A stretch of 64,000 nucleotides of DNA, from contig NZ_MCHY01000008.1 in the NCBI RefSeq assembly GCF_003609605.1, positions 310,001 through 374,000 of the forward strand, given 5' to 3'. Shown piece by piece: positions 33,468 to 41,955 of this stretch. Position 1 is the first letter of the stretch. Each line of letters opens with the position of its first letter. The notes beneath the pieces were generated by a model. That model had not been told where the DNA came from and did not search any database. It was given only the letters and a program-made list of their open reading frames with translations. The position numbers were made by a program, and so were the translations under genes. This stretch comes from Ammoniphilus oxalaticus (lineage in GTDB: Bacteria > Bacillota > Bacilli > Aneurinibacillales > RAOX-1).

Positions 33468-33496
33468 GATCCCGTGTTAAATACGGGATTCTTTTC
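33468..33496 (+). terminator. Rho-independent terminator after ylaK
   Basis: GATCCCGT / ACGGGATT (8 bp with one G-U) then CTTTTC. Confidence 0.7.
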
Positions 33497-33579
33497 TGCT
33501 CTGACAGCTTTTGCGCTATCATTCTAATTATGAAATGTGTAAAATAAGGACTAGAGTTGATTAGGAGGTATATGATAAA

Positions 33580-34203
33580 GTGTTAATCCATTCGTTCCCT
33601 TTAGGAGCATTGCAAACGAATTCATACCTCGTATGCAATGAGCAGACACAAGAAGCTATAATTATTGACGCGGGCGCCAATCCGTCGCCATTGTTAGACA
33701 GTGTCGGTGATTATGAAGTAAAGGCAATATTATTAACGCATGCTCACTTTGATCATATTGCGGGGTTAAATGAGATAAGAAAGACAACAGGAGCGCCTGT
33801 TTATCTTCATTCCGCAGAAGAGGATTGGCTAGCTGATCCCAATTTAAACGGGGCGCGTCTATGGACGATGGTAGGTCCGTTTACTCCATCTGAAAATGCT
33901 GAATTTTCATTGGAAGATGGGCAAACATTAGACCTAGCAGGATTTAAAATCTCTGTGCTACATACTCCGGGGCATTCACCTGGCGGCGTTTCGTTCCAAA
34001 TCGGAGAACATGTATTTAGCGGTGACGCTCTATTTGCGCAAGGAATCGGAAGAACGGATTTACCTGGCGGTAGTCACCAACAATTGATTGACGGCATCAA
34101 AGCAAAATTACTCGTGTTGCCTGAGAACACAACAGTCTATCCTGGACATGGTCCGCGAACGACGATTGGTAATGAGAAGTTGAGCAATCCTTATATTAGA
34201 TAG
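33580..34203 (+). CDS. yqgX: Metallo-beta-lactamase-fold hydrolase (YqgX, glyoxalase II-like)
   Basis: Zinc hydrolase of 207 residues with THAHFDHIAGL, a second histidine in HTPGHSPG, the metal aspartate in FSGDALF and the last histidine in YPGHGP. B. subtilis YqgX is a glyoxalase II of the methylglyoxal pathway. GTG start after GGAGG. It precedes the MidA-like gene, with a long structured gap. Confidence 0.85.
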   Translation: MLIHSFPLGALQTNSYLVCNEQTQEAIIIDAGANPSPLLDSVGDYEVKAILLTHAHFDHIAGLNEIRKTTGAPVYLHSAEEDWLADPNLNGARLWTMVGPFTPSENAEFSLEDGQTLDLAGFKISVLHTPGHSPGGVSFQIGEHVFSGDALFAQGIGRTDLPGGSHQQLIDGIKAKLLVLPENTTVYPGHGPRTTIGNEKLSNPYIR

Positions 34204-34211
34204 CCGTTGGC

Positions 34212-34243
34212 ATAGGCGCATTGTACTTCGATGCGCCTATTTC
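34212..34243 (+). terminator. Terminator after yqgX
   Basis: Ten-bp perfect stem ATAGGCGCAT / ATGCGCCTAT then TTTCTATG. Confidence 0.65.
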
Positions 34244-34270
34244 TATGTTTATTTTGAAATAAAATAGTAA

Positions 34271-34425
34271 AACACCACCCTCGGGGTAGAAGGTGGTGTT
34301 TGGGGGAGGTTAAAAATTTCCGAAAAATAAAAAATAGGGTGGGGGAGTCCCCCAGGTTCATCACATTTGTGATGTGGGATAGTTCACTATCTATAATAAA
34401 ATAATATTATTATAGTGTCAATAGT
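34271..34425. repeat. Palindrome-rich intergenic region before the MidA-like gene
   Basis: Contains AACACCACC/GGTGGTGTT (34271-34300), TGGGGG-AGT-CCCCCA (34340-34354), the 16-base palindrome CATCACATTTGTGATG (34359-34374), ATAGT-TC-ACTAT (34379-34390) and an AT-rich imperfect palindrome to about 34425. No ORF or promoter can be assigned. Confidence 0.7.
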
Positions 34426-34460
34426 GTTAATGTAAAAAGTTTCGATTTGGAGTGGGTAAA

Positions 34461-35609
34461 GTGTCTTTAAAACAAATAATTCAGCAGCAGATTGAAAGTC
34501 AAAACGGCCAAACCATCTCTTTTTATGATTTTATGGAACTGGCTCTGTACCATCCGCAACAAGGATATTACTCCCAAGCTCGTCAGAAAATTGGAAAAGA
34601 GGGTGATTTTTATACGAGTGTGTCGGTCGGAACGATTTTCGGAGAAGTATTAGCTCGTACTTTGGCTGAGATGGCTGAACAGTTAACGGGAAATGAAAAT
34701 TGTTATCTCATCGAATTCGGTGGAGGAAGCGGCGCTTTAGCCCAGCAAATCTTGCGGGAGTGGAAGCAGCGGTTTCCGCAGTTACTAAGCCGCGTGGAAA
34801 TGATTATGATTGAGAAAAGTCCTTATCATCGTGAACTGCAGCAGGAAAGTTTAGAGGGATTTAAAGCCCGCTGGTTCAATGATTGGGAAGCGGCGAGGAA
34901 ACAATTAGGGGAAATGAACGCAGTTGTGTACAGTAATGAATTGCTGGACGCGTTCCCAGTGTACATACTTGAATACAATGGAACCGATTGGCAAGAAGTA
35001 AGGGTCACGTGGGATGGGGAAAAGGATCAATTTGTAGAAGTGTTAGTAAACATCGGCAGCGATCAGCTGAAGAGTTACCTGCAGCGCGAAAAGCCTTACA
35101 TCCCGAAAATTGCTGGTTATCGAATAGAAGTTAATCTAGACGCCGAAAACTGGTTGCGTCAGATTGGACAAGGGCTAAAACAAGGGTACTTGCTTACGAT
35201 TGATTATGGGTACGAACGAGAAGAGCTCTATCGACCACAACGTAAAGACGGCACTCTGATGTGCTATTACCAACATCAGGTTTCAACAGACCCGCTAGCG
35301 GACCCTGGGAATAAAGATATTACAACCCATATTCATTTCTCAGCGTTAATGGAGCTTGGGGCGCAAATTGGCGTTGAAAATTTAGGTCTCCTTAGACAAC
35401 GACAGTTTTTAATAAACGGAGGCATCCTCAACATGTTGCAAGATCACCAAGCAGGGGATTTATATTACGACGCGGTTGCAAAACGGAATCGAGCGATTCG
35501 TCAATTAATCATGCCAGGCGGCATGGGTGATACGTTCCAAGCTCTCGTTCAGGCAAAAGGTGAGGTGAAGCGGGACCTGGAAAGTTTGAAACCAAAAGGC
35601 TGGATGTAA
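34461..35609 (+). CDS. MidA/NDUFAF7-type SAM-dependent methyltransferase
   Basis: Methyltransferase of 382 residues. The early block HPQQGYYSQARQKIGKEGDFYTS and the SAM-binding LIEFGGGSGALAQQIL match the DUF185 family (MidA, human NDUFAF7). YSNELLDAFPV and GTLMCYYQHQ follow in the family order. Eukaryotic NDUFAF7 methylates an arginine of complex I; the bacterial substrate is unknown. GTG at 34461 lies about 8 bases after GGAGTG; an earlier GTG at 34452 overlaps it. Confidence 0.85.
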   Translation: MSLKQIIQQQIESQNGQTISFYDFMELALYHPQQGYYSQARQKIGKEGDFYTSVSVGTIFGEVLARTLAEMAEQLTGNENCYLIEFGGGSGALAQQILREWKQRFPQLLSRVEMIMIEKSPYHRELQQESLEGFKARWFNDWEAARKQLGEMNAVVYSNELLDAFPVYILEYNGTDWQEVRVTWDGEKDQFVEVLVNIGSDQLKSYLQREKPYIPKIAGYRIEVNLDAENWLRQIGQGLKQGYLLTIDYGYEREELYRPQRKDGTLMCYYQHQVSTDPLADPGNKDITTHIHFSALMELGAQIGVENLGLLRQRQFLINGGILNMLQDHQAGDLYYDAVAKRNRAIRQLIMPGGMGDTFQALVQAKGEVKRDLESLKPKGWM

Positions 35610-35646
35610 CCAAATGTGTGGGACAAGTGGGTCTGCTGGAAATGGA

Positions 35647-35680
35647 AAAGAAGCTTGTCTTTAAAAAGACAAGCTTCTTT
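35647..35680. terminator. Bidirectional terminator
   Basis: AAAGAAGCTTGTCTTT / AAAGACAAGCTTCTTT, near-perfect 16-bp palindrome between convergent genes. Confidence 0.88.
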
Positions 35681-35689
35681 ATGTATGGT

Positions 35690-35959
35690 TTATAAGTTCA
35701 GTAGAGCATCTAGGGCGTGTTGTTCTCCGCCTAACGGCATCATGAAGAACGCATAGTAGAAAAAGCCAACGAAGGAAAAGACCATGTAACCGGTGAAAAT
35801 AAGCATGTATGATTTTTCAGAAAGATTCAGATAGCTTAAGGCTATGAACACGGCTGTTTGAGCAAAGAAAATCAAAGCCATCTCCGTTAAATTACCCCAC
35901 ATCGCCATGAGCGCTATCATCAGGGTCCAGAACCCCAGTACACGGAACATGCGATCCAT
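35690..35959 (-). CDS. yqgY: DUF2626 membrane protein YqgY
   Basis: Protein of 89 residues with three hydrophobic segments. The beginning MDRMFRVLGFWT, the middle FAQTAVFIALSYLNLSE and the end GFFYYAFFM closely match B. subtilis YqgY. Function unknown. AAAGGAG lies 12 bases before the ATG. The yqgX-yqgY-mgsR neighbourhood is shared with B. subtilis. Confidence 0.85.
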   Translation of the reverse strand: MDRMFRVLGFWTLMIALMAMWGNLTEMALIFFAQTAVFIALSYLNLSEKSYMLIFTGYMVFSFVGFFYYAFFMMPLGGEQHALDALLNL

Positions 35960-36087
35960 ATTAGTTTCAACTCCTTTACAACCCTTATTAAGTTACTTAT
36001 TATCATAACAACATTATTATAATAGAGAATGAAAGGGATGTAAATAAAGGTTTGACTTTATTCACATCCCTCTTTTAAGTTGTTCCC

Positions 36088-36789
36088 TTAACTCGGAAGT
36101 TTAATAATAGTATAGTCGCACGATTTGCATCCACCCATGATTGAGTTTTCTTCTATTAATGTAATATCGCCGAAGAATGTTTCAAACATTCCTCTAAGGA
36201 ACGTTTGGTGCATTTGACAAATGCTGTCTGGCATTTTCTGCGCTGTTTCTTTAAATGTGCAATTGTGGACTCGGAATTTGATTGTTCCATCATCGATCAG
36301 TTCAAGTTCCGGGTTCAGTCCTTGCGCAAAAATAAGTCGTTCGATGTGACCTAGTTTTGTTTCCGCGCTGGCGTCGAGGTTGACGCGTTCATTTTCGATC
36401 GCTCGTCTGGCGGCTTCATTGCCGAATCTTCTTCCCATTTCACCTAATGCGCGTTGTCCCTCATCACCAAGTGAAACGAGTGTATCAATCGCAATTTCAG
36501 CAAGCAATTGATAATCACGAGGCGGAAATTGTAAATTGACAACTTGTTCTGAAATAGAATAAAGTCGACTCGGACGCCCACCCCTGCCTGTTTTTTCAGA
36601 ACAAGAATTCAGTAAACTGACATCTTCCAGCTTTGTTAAATGTAAGCGAGCGACGTTGGGATGAATTTCAAAATTCTCTGCTATTTCCTGCACCGTCACT
36701 TGTCTATGACTTTTTACAACATATTGATAAATGGAAAAACGTGTAGGGTCTGCTAGCACACCTGTTAGTTTTAATGTTTCAGTATCCAT
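36088..36789 (-). CDS. Winged-helix regulator with C-terminal cysteine cluster (SufR-like)
   Basis: Regulator of 233 residues. N-terminal ArsR/DeoR-like winged helix: GVLADPTRFSIYQYVV, VTVQEIAENFEIHPNVARLH and RPSRLYSI. The C-terminal half has Cys177, Cys191, Cys221 and Cys224 (HNCTFKE, SICQMH, GGCKSCDY). This resembles the iron-sulfur ligand pattern of SufR-type regulators, but the spacing differs. ATG at 36789 follows AAGGGGG at 8 bases. Divergent from mgsR, so it may regulate it (inference). Confidence 0.7.
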   Translation of the reverse strand: MDTETLKLTGVLADPTRFSIYQYVVKSHRQVTVQEIAENFEIHPNVARLHLTKLEDVSLLNSCSEKTGRGGRPSRLYSISEQVVNLQFPPRDYQLLAEIAIDTLVSLGDEGQRALGEMGRRFGNEAARRAIENERVNLDASAETKLGHIERLIFAQGLNPELELIDDGTIKFRVHNCTFKETAQKMPDSICQMHQTFLRGMFETFFGDITLIEENSIMGGCKSCDYTIIKLPS

Positions 36790-36985
36790 TTCGATTCCCC
36801 CTTGGTTGATTTGGGATAATTTATTAATCATTCGAATGAAATGTAAGTCGTTATTTCTAGTATTATATTATCATATCCTCACTACTCAAATAGTTTTTTC
36901 TGACCAACTGTCAACACTTTGTCAATGTTCCTATGATTATAAATAAAAAAACTGAAGAATCAGAAACGCTTATGATTAAACACTA

Positions 36986-37015
36986 TTGACATAGTAATAA
37001 ATTAAGTAATATAAT
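36986..37015 (+). promoter_or_regulatory. SigA-type promoter upstream of mgsR
   Basis: TTGACA at 36986-36991 and TATAAT at 37010-37015, 18-base spacer. Confidence 0.6.
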
Positions 37016-37042
37016 TTTATATAGAAAGTATTTAAAAAGTTG

Positions 37043-37051
37043 TGTTATAAT
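37043..37051 (+). promoter_or_regulatory. Second, extended -10 promoter of mgsR
   Basis: TGTTATAAT with TG at 37043-37044 and TATAAT at 37046-37051, 35 bases before the start codon. Poor -35. Confidence 0.45.
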
Positions 37052-37085
37052 GAATATAGGAAAAATTCAGGAGAGGTGAGCATTT

Positions 37086-37442
37086 GTGAATAATTCAATT
37101 AAGTTTTATACATATCCCAGCTGTACTTCTTGTCGGAAGGCTAAATCGTTTTTAAAGCAGAATGGGATTCCTTATGAGGAAAGACATTTATTTCGCGAGC
37201 CCCCTACGAAGGAAGAGCTGCTTGAAATTATTAAGATGACGTCCAATGGTTTGGATGATATTTTATCTACGAGAAGTAGAACGTATAAAGAGTTAGATGT
37301 AGAAATCGATGATTTGCCTGTTTCACAATTGTTAGAAATGCTTCACGATGAACCTCGCCTATTACGCAGACCGATTTTAGTAGATGGAGAAAAATTAATT
37401 ATTGGCTACAATCGAAATGCAATGGAAGAGTTAATGGCTTAA
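37086..37442 (+). CDS. mgsR: Spx/MgsR-family regulatory protein
   Basis: Protein of 118 residues of the ArsC/Spx family: thioredoxin-like with YPSCTSCRKAKSFL (redox CxxC), then RHLFREPPTKEELL, DILSTRSRTYKELD and LLRRPILVDGEKLIIGYN. It resembles B. subtilis MgsR (YqgZ), which modulates RNA polymerase in the stress response, more than Spx. GTG after GAGAGGTGA. Its neighbours yqgX and yqgY fit the B. subtilis order. Confidence 0.85.
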   Translation: MNNSIKFYTYPSCTSCRKAKSFLKQNGIPYEERHLFREPPTKEELLEIIKMTSNGLDDILSTRSRTYKELDVEIDDLPVSQLLEMLHDEPRLLRRPILVDGEKLIIGYNRNAMEELMA

Positions 37443-37447
37443 TGAAC

Positions 37448-37495
37448 AAAAGGAGCTATCCTACGATGAAAGATGTAGGGCGAGCTCCTTTTTTT
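37448..37495 (+). terminator. Rho-independent terminator after mgsR
   Basis: Outer AAAAGGAGCT / AGCTCCTTTT and inner CCTAC / GTAGG stems, then a T-run. Confidence 0.85.
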
Positions 37496-37519
37496 GCGTC
37501 CAATAACGAAGAGGGTGGG

Positions 37520-38377
37520 TTAAAAGATGTCTTCTAAGCCGCCTAGTTCAAGTTCTCTGAACTTATTTTTCATTTTTTCGCGATTTAACTTCCAAAAACT
37601 ATCTTCCATTTGGTGTTCCAAGGGGACGTCACAACGGATCGTCACAAGGTCTTTTGATAGATGCAACATTTCTAAATCGCCTTCGATTTTTTTACGCATG
37701 GCGGGAGTCAACGCATCCAAATTTTCAAGAACGCCCTGTAAGTCGTGGTACTGTTTAATAAGTCTTAAGGCGCCAACCTCCCCAATTCCTTTTACGCCGG
37801 GAATATTGTCAGATGAATCGCCCATAAATGCTTTTACGTCGATGAGCTGAGTAGGAGAGATCCCTTTTTCTACGTTGAGTTCATCAGGGCAATAGACCTT
37901 GTAGTTCCCCATTCCTCTTTTCATAATCGCTACTTTGACGCGCTCATTTAACAGCTGTAGGTTATCGTGATCACCTGTTAAAATCAGCACGTCCATTACT
38001 TCGCTATATTTTGTTGATAATGTTCCAATCACATCATCGGCCTCATAGCCAACGACGCCAACATTAGGAATCTCAAAGGAGTCCTGTACGACCTCTTTAA
38101 TCAGTTCAAATTGCGGAATCAAATCTTCGGGCGGTTCGCCACGGTTCGCCTTGTATAAATCATAAAGTTTCGTTCGAAATGTTTTGGACCCCATATCCCA
38201 ACAGCAAACGACGTGGGTCGGTTGGAACGCTTGGAAAGCATCATGAAAATAGCGAATCCATTGGTAAATGGCATTGATAGGAATGCCTGCGCTTGTTCGT
38301 CTGGACGGCATAGCGTAGTATCCCCTAAATAGTAAGGACATTCCATCTACGAGCATAACAAGTTCATTCTGCCTCAC
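37520..38377 (-). CDS. ypcP: 5'-3' exonuclease (YpcP/ExoR, PolI N-terminal-like)
   Basis: Stand-alone 5'-3' exonuclease of 285 residues, like the N-terminal domain of DNA polymerase I. VDGMSLLFRGYYAM and the acidic residues in VVCCWDMGSKTFR, EADDVIGTL, LTGDHDNLQL and GDSSDNIPGVKGIG (helix-hairpin-helix) are visible. It may take part in Okazaki-fragment flap removal. GTG start with AAGGGGG. Divergent from the RsfA-like gene. Confidence 0.88.
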   Translation of the reverse strand: MRQNELVMLVDGMSLLFRGYYAMPSRRTSAGIPINAIYQWIRYFHDAFQAFQPTHVVCCWDMGSKTFRTKLYDLYKANRGEPPEDLIPQFELIKEVVQDSFEIPNVGVVGYEADDVIGTLSTKYSEVMDVLILTGDHDNLQLLNERVKVAIMKRGMGNYKVYCPDELNVEKGISPTQLIDVKAFMGDSSDNIPGVKGIGEVGALRLIKQYHDLQGVLENLDALTPAMRKKIEGDLEMLHLSKDLVTIRCDVPLEHQMEDSFWKLNREKMKNKFRELELGGLEDIF

Positions 38378-38650
38378 TGTTTTTCCCCCTTATACAATTC
38401 CTCTAAAATTATAGCATGCTTTCGCCTAAATTCGATAGGAACCATCTCTTTCCGTTTGCTAGAGGCTCATCCTTCTTTAGGAAAATGCTTTATAAACAAG
38501 CTTTCTGAAAGTGAAAGCTTGTCAGAATAAAATTTTGCAAGGTTTAAAGGTTGTGTCGGTTGGACATACTTTTCTAGTAGAAAATGATTCTATGAACTCT
38601 ATTATCAGCATAGAATTAATTACGATAAAAATTAAACGGAGGGATCCATA

Positions 38651-39325
38651 ATGACAGTAGTTAGGCAGGATGCCTGGACTCCTGATGATGACCTGATCTT
38701 GGCCGAGGTAACCCTGCGCCATATTCGTGAAGGCGGCACGCAACTAGAGGCTTTTGAAGAAGTCGGAGAAAAATTAGGAAGGACAGCAGCGGCTTGCGGG
38801 TTCAGGTGGAATAGTTGTGTTCGAAAAAAATATGAAGCCGCGATTCAAATTGCTAAAGCGCAGCGTAAACAGCGGAAGCAAGCGCAACGGAATCGGCCCT
38901 CTAGCCGAGCGTTGCCAACAAGCTATGACGAAAGCGCGATGACCAGCTCAACTGACCACCACGAACCAATCATGTCCGATGTATCCATTCCGGTCTATAG
39001 TGAACTAGAGGAAGAGCTATCTTTCGATGCTGTGATTCGCTTCTTGAAAAATCAAAAGAATTTGTCCAAACGGATCAAGCAAATGGAAAAAGAATTAGAA
39101 GAGAAGGAAGAGGAGTTAGTTCAATTAAGACAAGAAAATAATCAAATGAACAAACAACTCAATCACGCGCTTACCGATTATCAAGTTGTTAACGAAGACT
39201 ATCGAACATTGATTCAAATTATGGATCGAGCAAGAAAAATGGCATTGCTAACGGATGATGAAGATCTGGACGCTAAACCAAAATTTAAGATGGATGCCAA
39301 CGGAAATTTAGAAAGAGTAGATTAG
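38651..39325 (+). CDS. ylbO: RsfA/YlbO-family prespore-specific regulator
   Basis: Regulator of 224 residues. The Myb/SANT-like N-terminal domain reads DAWTPDDDLILAEVTLRHI and continues RTAAACGFRWNS, the hallmark of RsfA and GerR (YlbO). A basic linker and a coiled coil (residues about 135-190, KQMEKELEEKEEELVQL) follow. GerR and RsfA act in forespore or mother-cell gene control. B. subtilis has ylbO near panE (ylbQ), which also follows here after the leucine operon. ATG after GGAGGGAT. Confidence 0.8.
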   Translation: MTVVRQDAWTPDDDLILAEVTLRHIREGGTQLEAFEEVGEKLGRTAAACGFRWNSCVRKKYEAAIQIAKAQRKQRKQAQRNRPSSRALPTSYDESAMTSSTDHHEPIMSDVSIPVYSELEEELSFDAVIRFLKNQKNLSKRIKQMEKELEEKEEELVQLRQENNQMNKQLNHALTDYQVVNEDYRTLIQIMDRARKMALLTDDEDLDAKPKFKMDANGNLERVD

Positions 39326-39335
39326 TTGGTAAAAA

Positions 39336-39373
39336 AACAAGGCGTTTGCTTGCAAGAAGCGCCTTGTTTTTTT
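39336..39373 (+). terminator. Rho-independent terminator
   Basis: AACAAGGCG / CGCCTTGTT with a long T-run, between the RsfA-like gene and the leucine operon. Confidence 0.85.
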
Positions 39374-39381
39374 GTGTTCTT

Positions 39382-39411
39382 GGCATGTTGAACGAGATTT
39401 GGCAATACAAT
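39382..39411 (+). promoter_or_regulatory. Candidate SigE-type promoter of the leucine operon
   Basis: GGCATGTT at 39382-39389 and AATACAAT at 39404-39411, 14 bases apart, resemble the mother-cell SigE boxes (kmATATT and CATACAnT). SigE control of the B. subtilis yng operon is known; the match here is partial. Confidence 0.35.
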
Positions 39412-39453
39412 TCAACAAAGCCCCACAATCCATGCTGGACAAGAGGTGAATAG

Positions 39454-40800
39454 ATGGTCATCCAAAAACTGCTCATCGCAAATCGCGGTGAAATCGCGCG
39501 TCGAATTATTCGAACCTGTCAGAGTAGAGGGATCAAAACGGTAGCCATATATTCGGAAGCAGATCAGGGAATGCCGTTTGTCCGTGAAGCGGATGAGCGA
39601 GTGTTGATTGGTCCTGCTCCAGTTGCTCAAAGCTACCTCCAAATTGAAAAAGTGATTGCTGCCGCTAAACAGACAGGCGCGCAGGGGATTCATCCTGGGT
39701 ACGGTTTACTCGCTGAAAATCCCCTTTTAGCGCAAAGGTGCAGGCAAGAAGGTATCTTGTTCATTGGTCCTAAACCGAAAGTAATTGAGGCGATGGGAGA
39801 TAAATTAAAGGCTCGAAAATGGATGGAACAAGCAGGTTTGCCTGTGATACCTGGTTCGAATGAGGAAATTCAGAGCGTTGAACAAGCCCTTCCCATCGCC
39901 GCTCGAATCGGGTATCCGTTGATGCTGAAAGCAAGCGCGGGTGGCGGCGGAATCGGAATGCAACTCTGTTATGACGAGCAACAATTGATCGATACGTTCC
40001 AATCCATTCAAACGAGAGCGCAAGTCTATTTTGGGAATGGGGCTTTATTCATAGAGAAATATATTGATCACCCTCGTCATATTGAAGCGCAAATTGCCGC
40101 CGATGAATATGGTTCGGTCATCCATTTATTTGAGAGAGAATGTTCTGTTCAACGTCGCCATCAAAAGGTGATAGAAGAGAGTCCCTCTCCTTTTTTAGAT
40201 ACCAAGTTAAGGGAACAAATTTGTGAAGCGGCGGTGCGAGCAGCGCGTTTTACCCAATATACAGGGGTCGGTACGGTAGAGTTTATCGTTGGAGCGGATT
40301 GTTCGTTTTATTTTTTGGAAATGAATACGCGTCTGCAAGTAGAGCACACGGTGACAGAGGAGATTACAGGCGTTGATCTCGTTGGGATGCAGCTCGATCT
40401 TGCTGAAGGAAAGCGATTGCCTGTTAAACAACATGATCTCCAAGTTCAAGGTCATGCCATAGAAATGCGTATTTACGCGGAAGATCCACAAACCTTTTTT
40501 CCATCGCCTGGTAAAATCAGCGTCTATAAAAAGCCGCGCGGAAATAATATTAGAATAGACGACGGGGTGGAACAGGGGTCGCAAGTCACACCGTTTTATG
40601 ATCCGATGATTGCGAAATTGATCGTCAGCGGGAAGACGCGCGCGGAGTCATTGCGTGAAGCGTTGCTTGCCCTGCGCGCATTTAAGATAGAAGGGATCAA
40701 GACGAATATTCCACTGCTAGAGAAGGTGATAAATCATTCGCAATTTCAACAGGGCAGCTACGATACGACCTTCATAGAGCGGGTTTTATTGAAAGATTAA
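39454..40800 (+). CDS. yngHA: Biotin carboxylase subunit of an acyl-CoA carboxylase (YngH, methylcrotonyl-CoA type)
   Basis: ATP-grasp enzyme of 448 residues that carboxylates biotin on the carrier next door. Start LLIANRGEIARRII, ATP loop KASAGGGGIGM, catalytic ECSVQRRHQKVIEE and EMNTRLQVEHTVTEE. It lacks its own carrier domain, unlike pyruvate carboxylase. It is the first of five ordered genes whose products match leucine degradation. The K-to-I change in the glycine loop is as I recall for YngH. AGAGGTGA precedes the ATG. Confidence 0.88.
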   Translation: MVIQKLLIANRGEIARRIIRTCQSRGIKTVAIYSEADQGMPFVREADERVLIGPAPVAQSYLQIEKVIAAAKQTGAQGIHPGYGLLAENPLLAQRCRQEGILFIGPKPKVIEAMGDKLKARKWMEQAGLPVIPGSNEEIQSVEQALPIAARIGYPLMLKASAGGGGIGMQLCYDEQQLIDTFQSIQTRAQVYFGNGALFIEKYIDHPRHIEAQIAADEYGSVIHLFERECSVQRRHQKVIEESPSPFLDTKLREQICEAAVRAARFTQYTGVGTVEFIVGADCSFYFLEMNTRLQVEHTVTEEITGVDLVGMQLDLAEGKRLPVKQHDLQVQGHAIEMRIYAEDPQTFFPSPGKISVYKKPRGNNIRIDDGVEQGSQVTPFYDPMIAKLIVSGKTRAESLREALLALRAFKIEGIKTNIPLLEKVINHSQFQQGSYDTTFIERVLLKD

Positions 40801-40815
40801 AGGGGGGCGCTTAAG

Positions 40816-41028
40816 GTGAAGCAGGTAAGGGCGAATATGGCTGGCATTGTTTTGCGTATATGTGTTCAAACAGGAGAGCAAGTGAGCGCGGGACAAGATC
40901 TGATCGTTTTGGAATCAATGAAGATGGAAGTGCCAATTCAGGCGGAGTCCGCGGGAAAAGTAGAGGAGATCAAAGTAAATGTCGGCGATTTCATTAATGA
41001 AGGTGATCTTGCTCTAATTCTCGTCTAA
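40816..41028 (+). CDS. yngHB: Biotin/lipoyl attachment carrier protein (YngHB)
   Basis: Protein of 70 residues, a complete biotin carrier domain. The biotinylation site is the lysine in ESMKMEVPI. GTG start after GGGGGG. The 15-base gap to the carboxylase gene indicates coupling. Delivers carboxybiotin to the carboxyltransferase encoded three genes on. Confidence 0.9.
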   Translation: MKQVRANMAGIVLRICVQTGEQVSAGQDLIVLESMKMEVPIQAESAGKVEEIKVNVGDFINEGDLALILV

Positions 41029-41055
41029 AACCAATGACGGGACAGGAGTGATTGC

Positions 41056-41952
41056 ATGCAAACCGTTCAGATTGTTGAAGTCGGGCCACGAGACGGTCTA
41101 CAAAATGAGCGAAACGTGATTGAAACGAGCGATAAGCTTCAACTGATTGCTCTGTTAGCAGATGCTGGCTTGAAGCGAATTGAGGCGACTTCCTTTGTCC
41201 ACCCAAGATGGATCCCCCAATTAGCTGATGCTGACACGGTCGCTAGACATATATCGAATCGCGTCGGTGTTGAATATAGCGCGCTTGTTCCGAATAAAAA
41301 AGGCTTAGAGCGGGCGATTGTGGCAGGATTAAAGGAAATCGCTGTCTTTATGTCCGCTAGCGAAGCTCATAACAAACAAAACATTAATAAATCAATTAGA
41401 GAAACATATTCAATTCTCAGCGAAGTGATTAATCAAGCAGTCGTGGCGGGAATTCGGGTTCGCGGCTACGTGTCGACTGTGTTTGGGTGTCCGTTTGCAG
41501 GCGATGTGTCAATTGATGACGTGACCCGCGTTATGGAACAACTGTTTAAGATGGGCGTTTATGAGGTCTCATTAGGTGACACAATCGGCATCGCGACACC
41601 TAAACAAGTGGAAGAAAGATTAACCGTGTTATTGCGCTACTTTCCGGTTGAAAAACTGGCCTGCCATTTTCATGACACAAGAGGAACGGCGCTTGCCAAC
41701 GTGTATGCGGCATTAACAAAAGGAATCCGTGTCTTTGATAGCTCGATTGGAGGGTTAGGCGGCTGTCCTTACGCCCCTGGGGCGACAGGGAATGTCGCGA
41801 CGGAAGATTTAGTGAACATGTTAGAAGGGATGGGGATTGCGACAGGTGTAGATCTTCACCGTTTGTTAGCGGCGTCATCGTTTATGCAAACAAAATTGGG
41901 CCGCGCCTTACCGTCCAAAATGTTATCGTTCAAACAGAGAGGGGGGTATTAA
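41056..41952 (+). CDS. yngG: Hydroxymethylglutaryl-CoA lyase (YngG)
   Basis: TIM-barrel lyase of 298 residues that splits HMG-CoA to acetyl-CoA and acetoacetate, ending leucine catabolism. VGPRDGLQNE at the N-terminus, HFHDTRGTALAN for metal ligands and the catalytic cysteine in GGLGGCPYAPGATGN are all present. ATG after GACAGGAG. Next gene starts three bases after its stop. Confidence 0.92.
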   Translation: MQTVQIVEVGPRDGLQNERNVIETSDKLQLIALLADAGLKRIEATSFVHPRWIPQLADADTVARHISNRVGVEYSALVPNKKGLERAIVAGLKEIAVFMSASEAHNKQNINKSIRETYSILSEVINQAVVAGIRVRGYVSTVFGCPFAGDVSIDDVTRVMEQLFKMGVYEVSLGDTIGIATPKQVEERLTVLLRYFPVEKLACHFHDTRGTALANVYAALTKGIRVFDSSIGGLGGCPYAPGATGNVATEDLVNMLEGMGIATGVDLHRLLAASSFMQTKLGRALPSKMLSFKQRGGY

Positions 41953-41955
41953 TCA

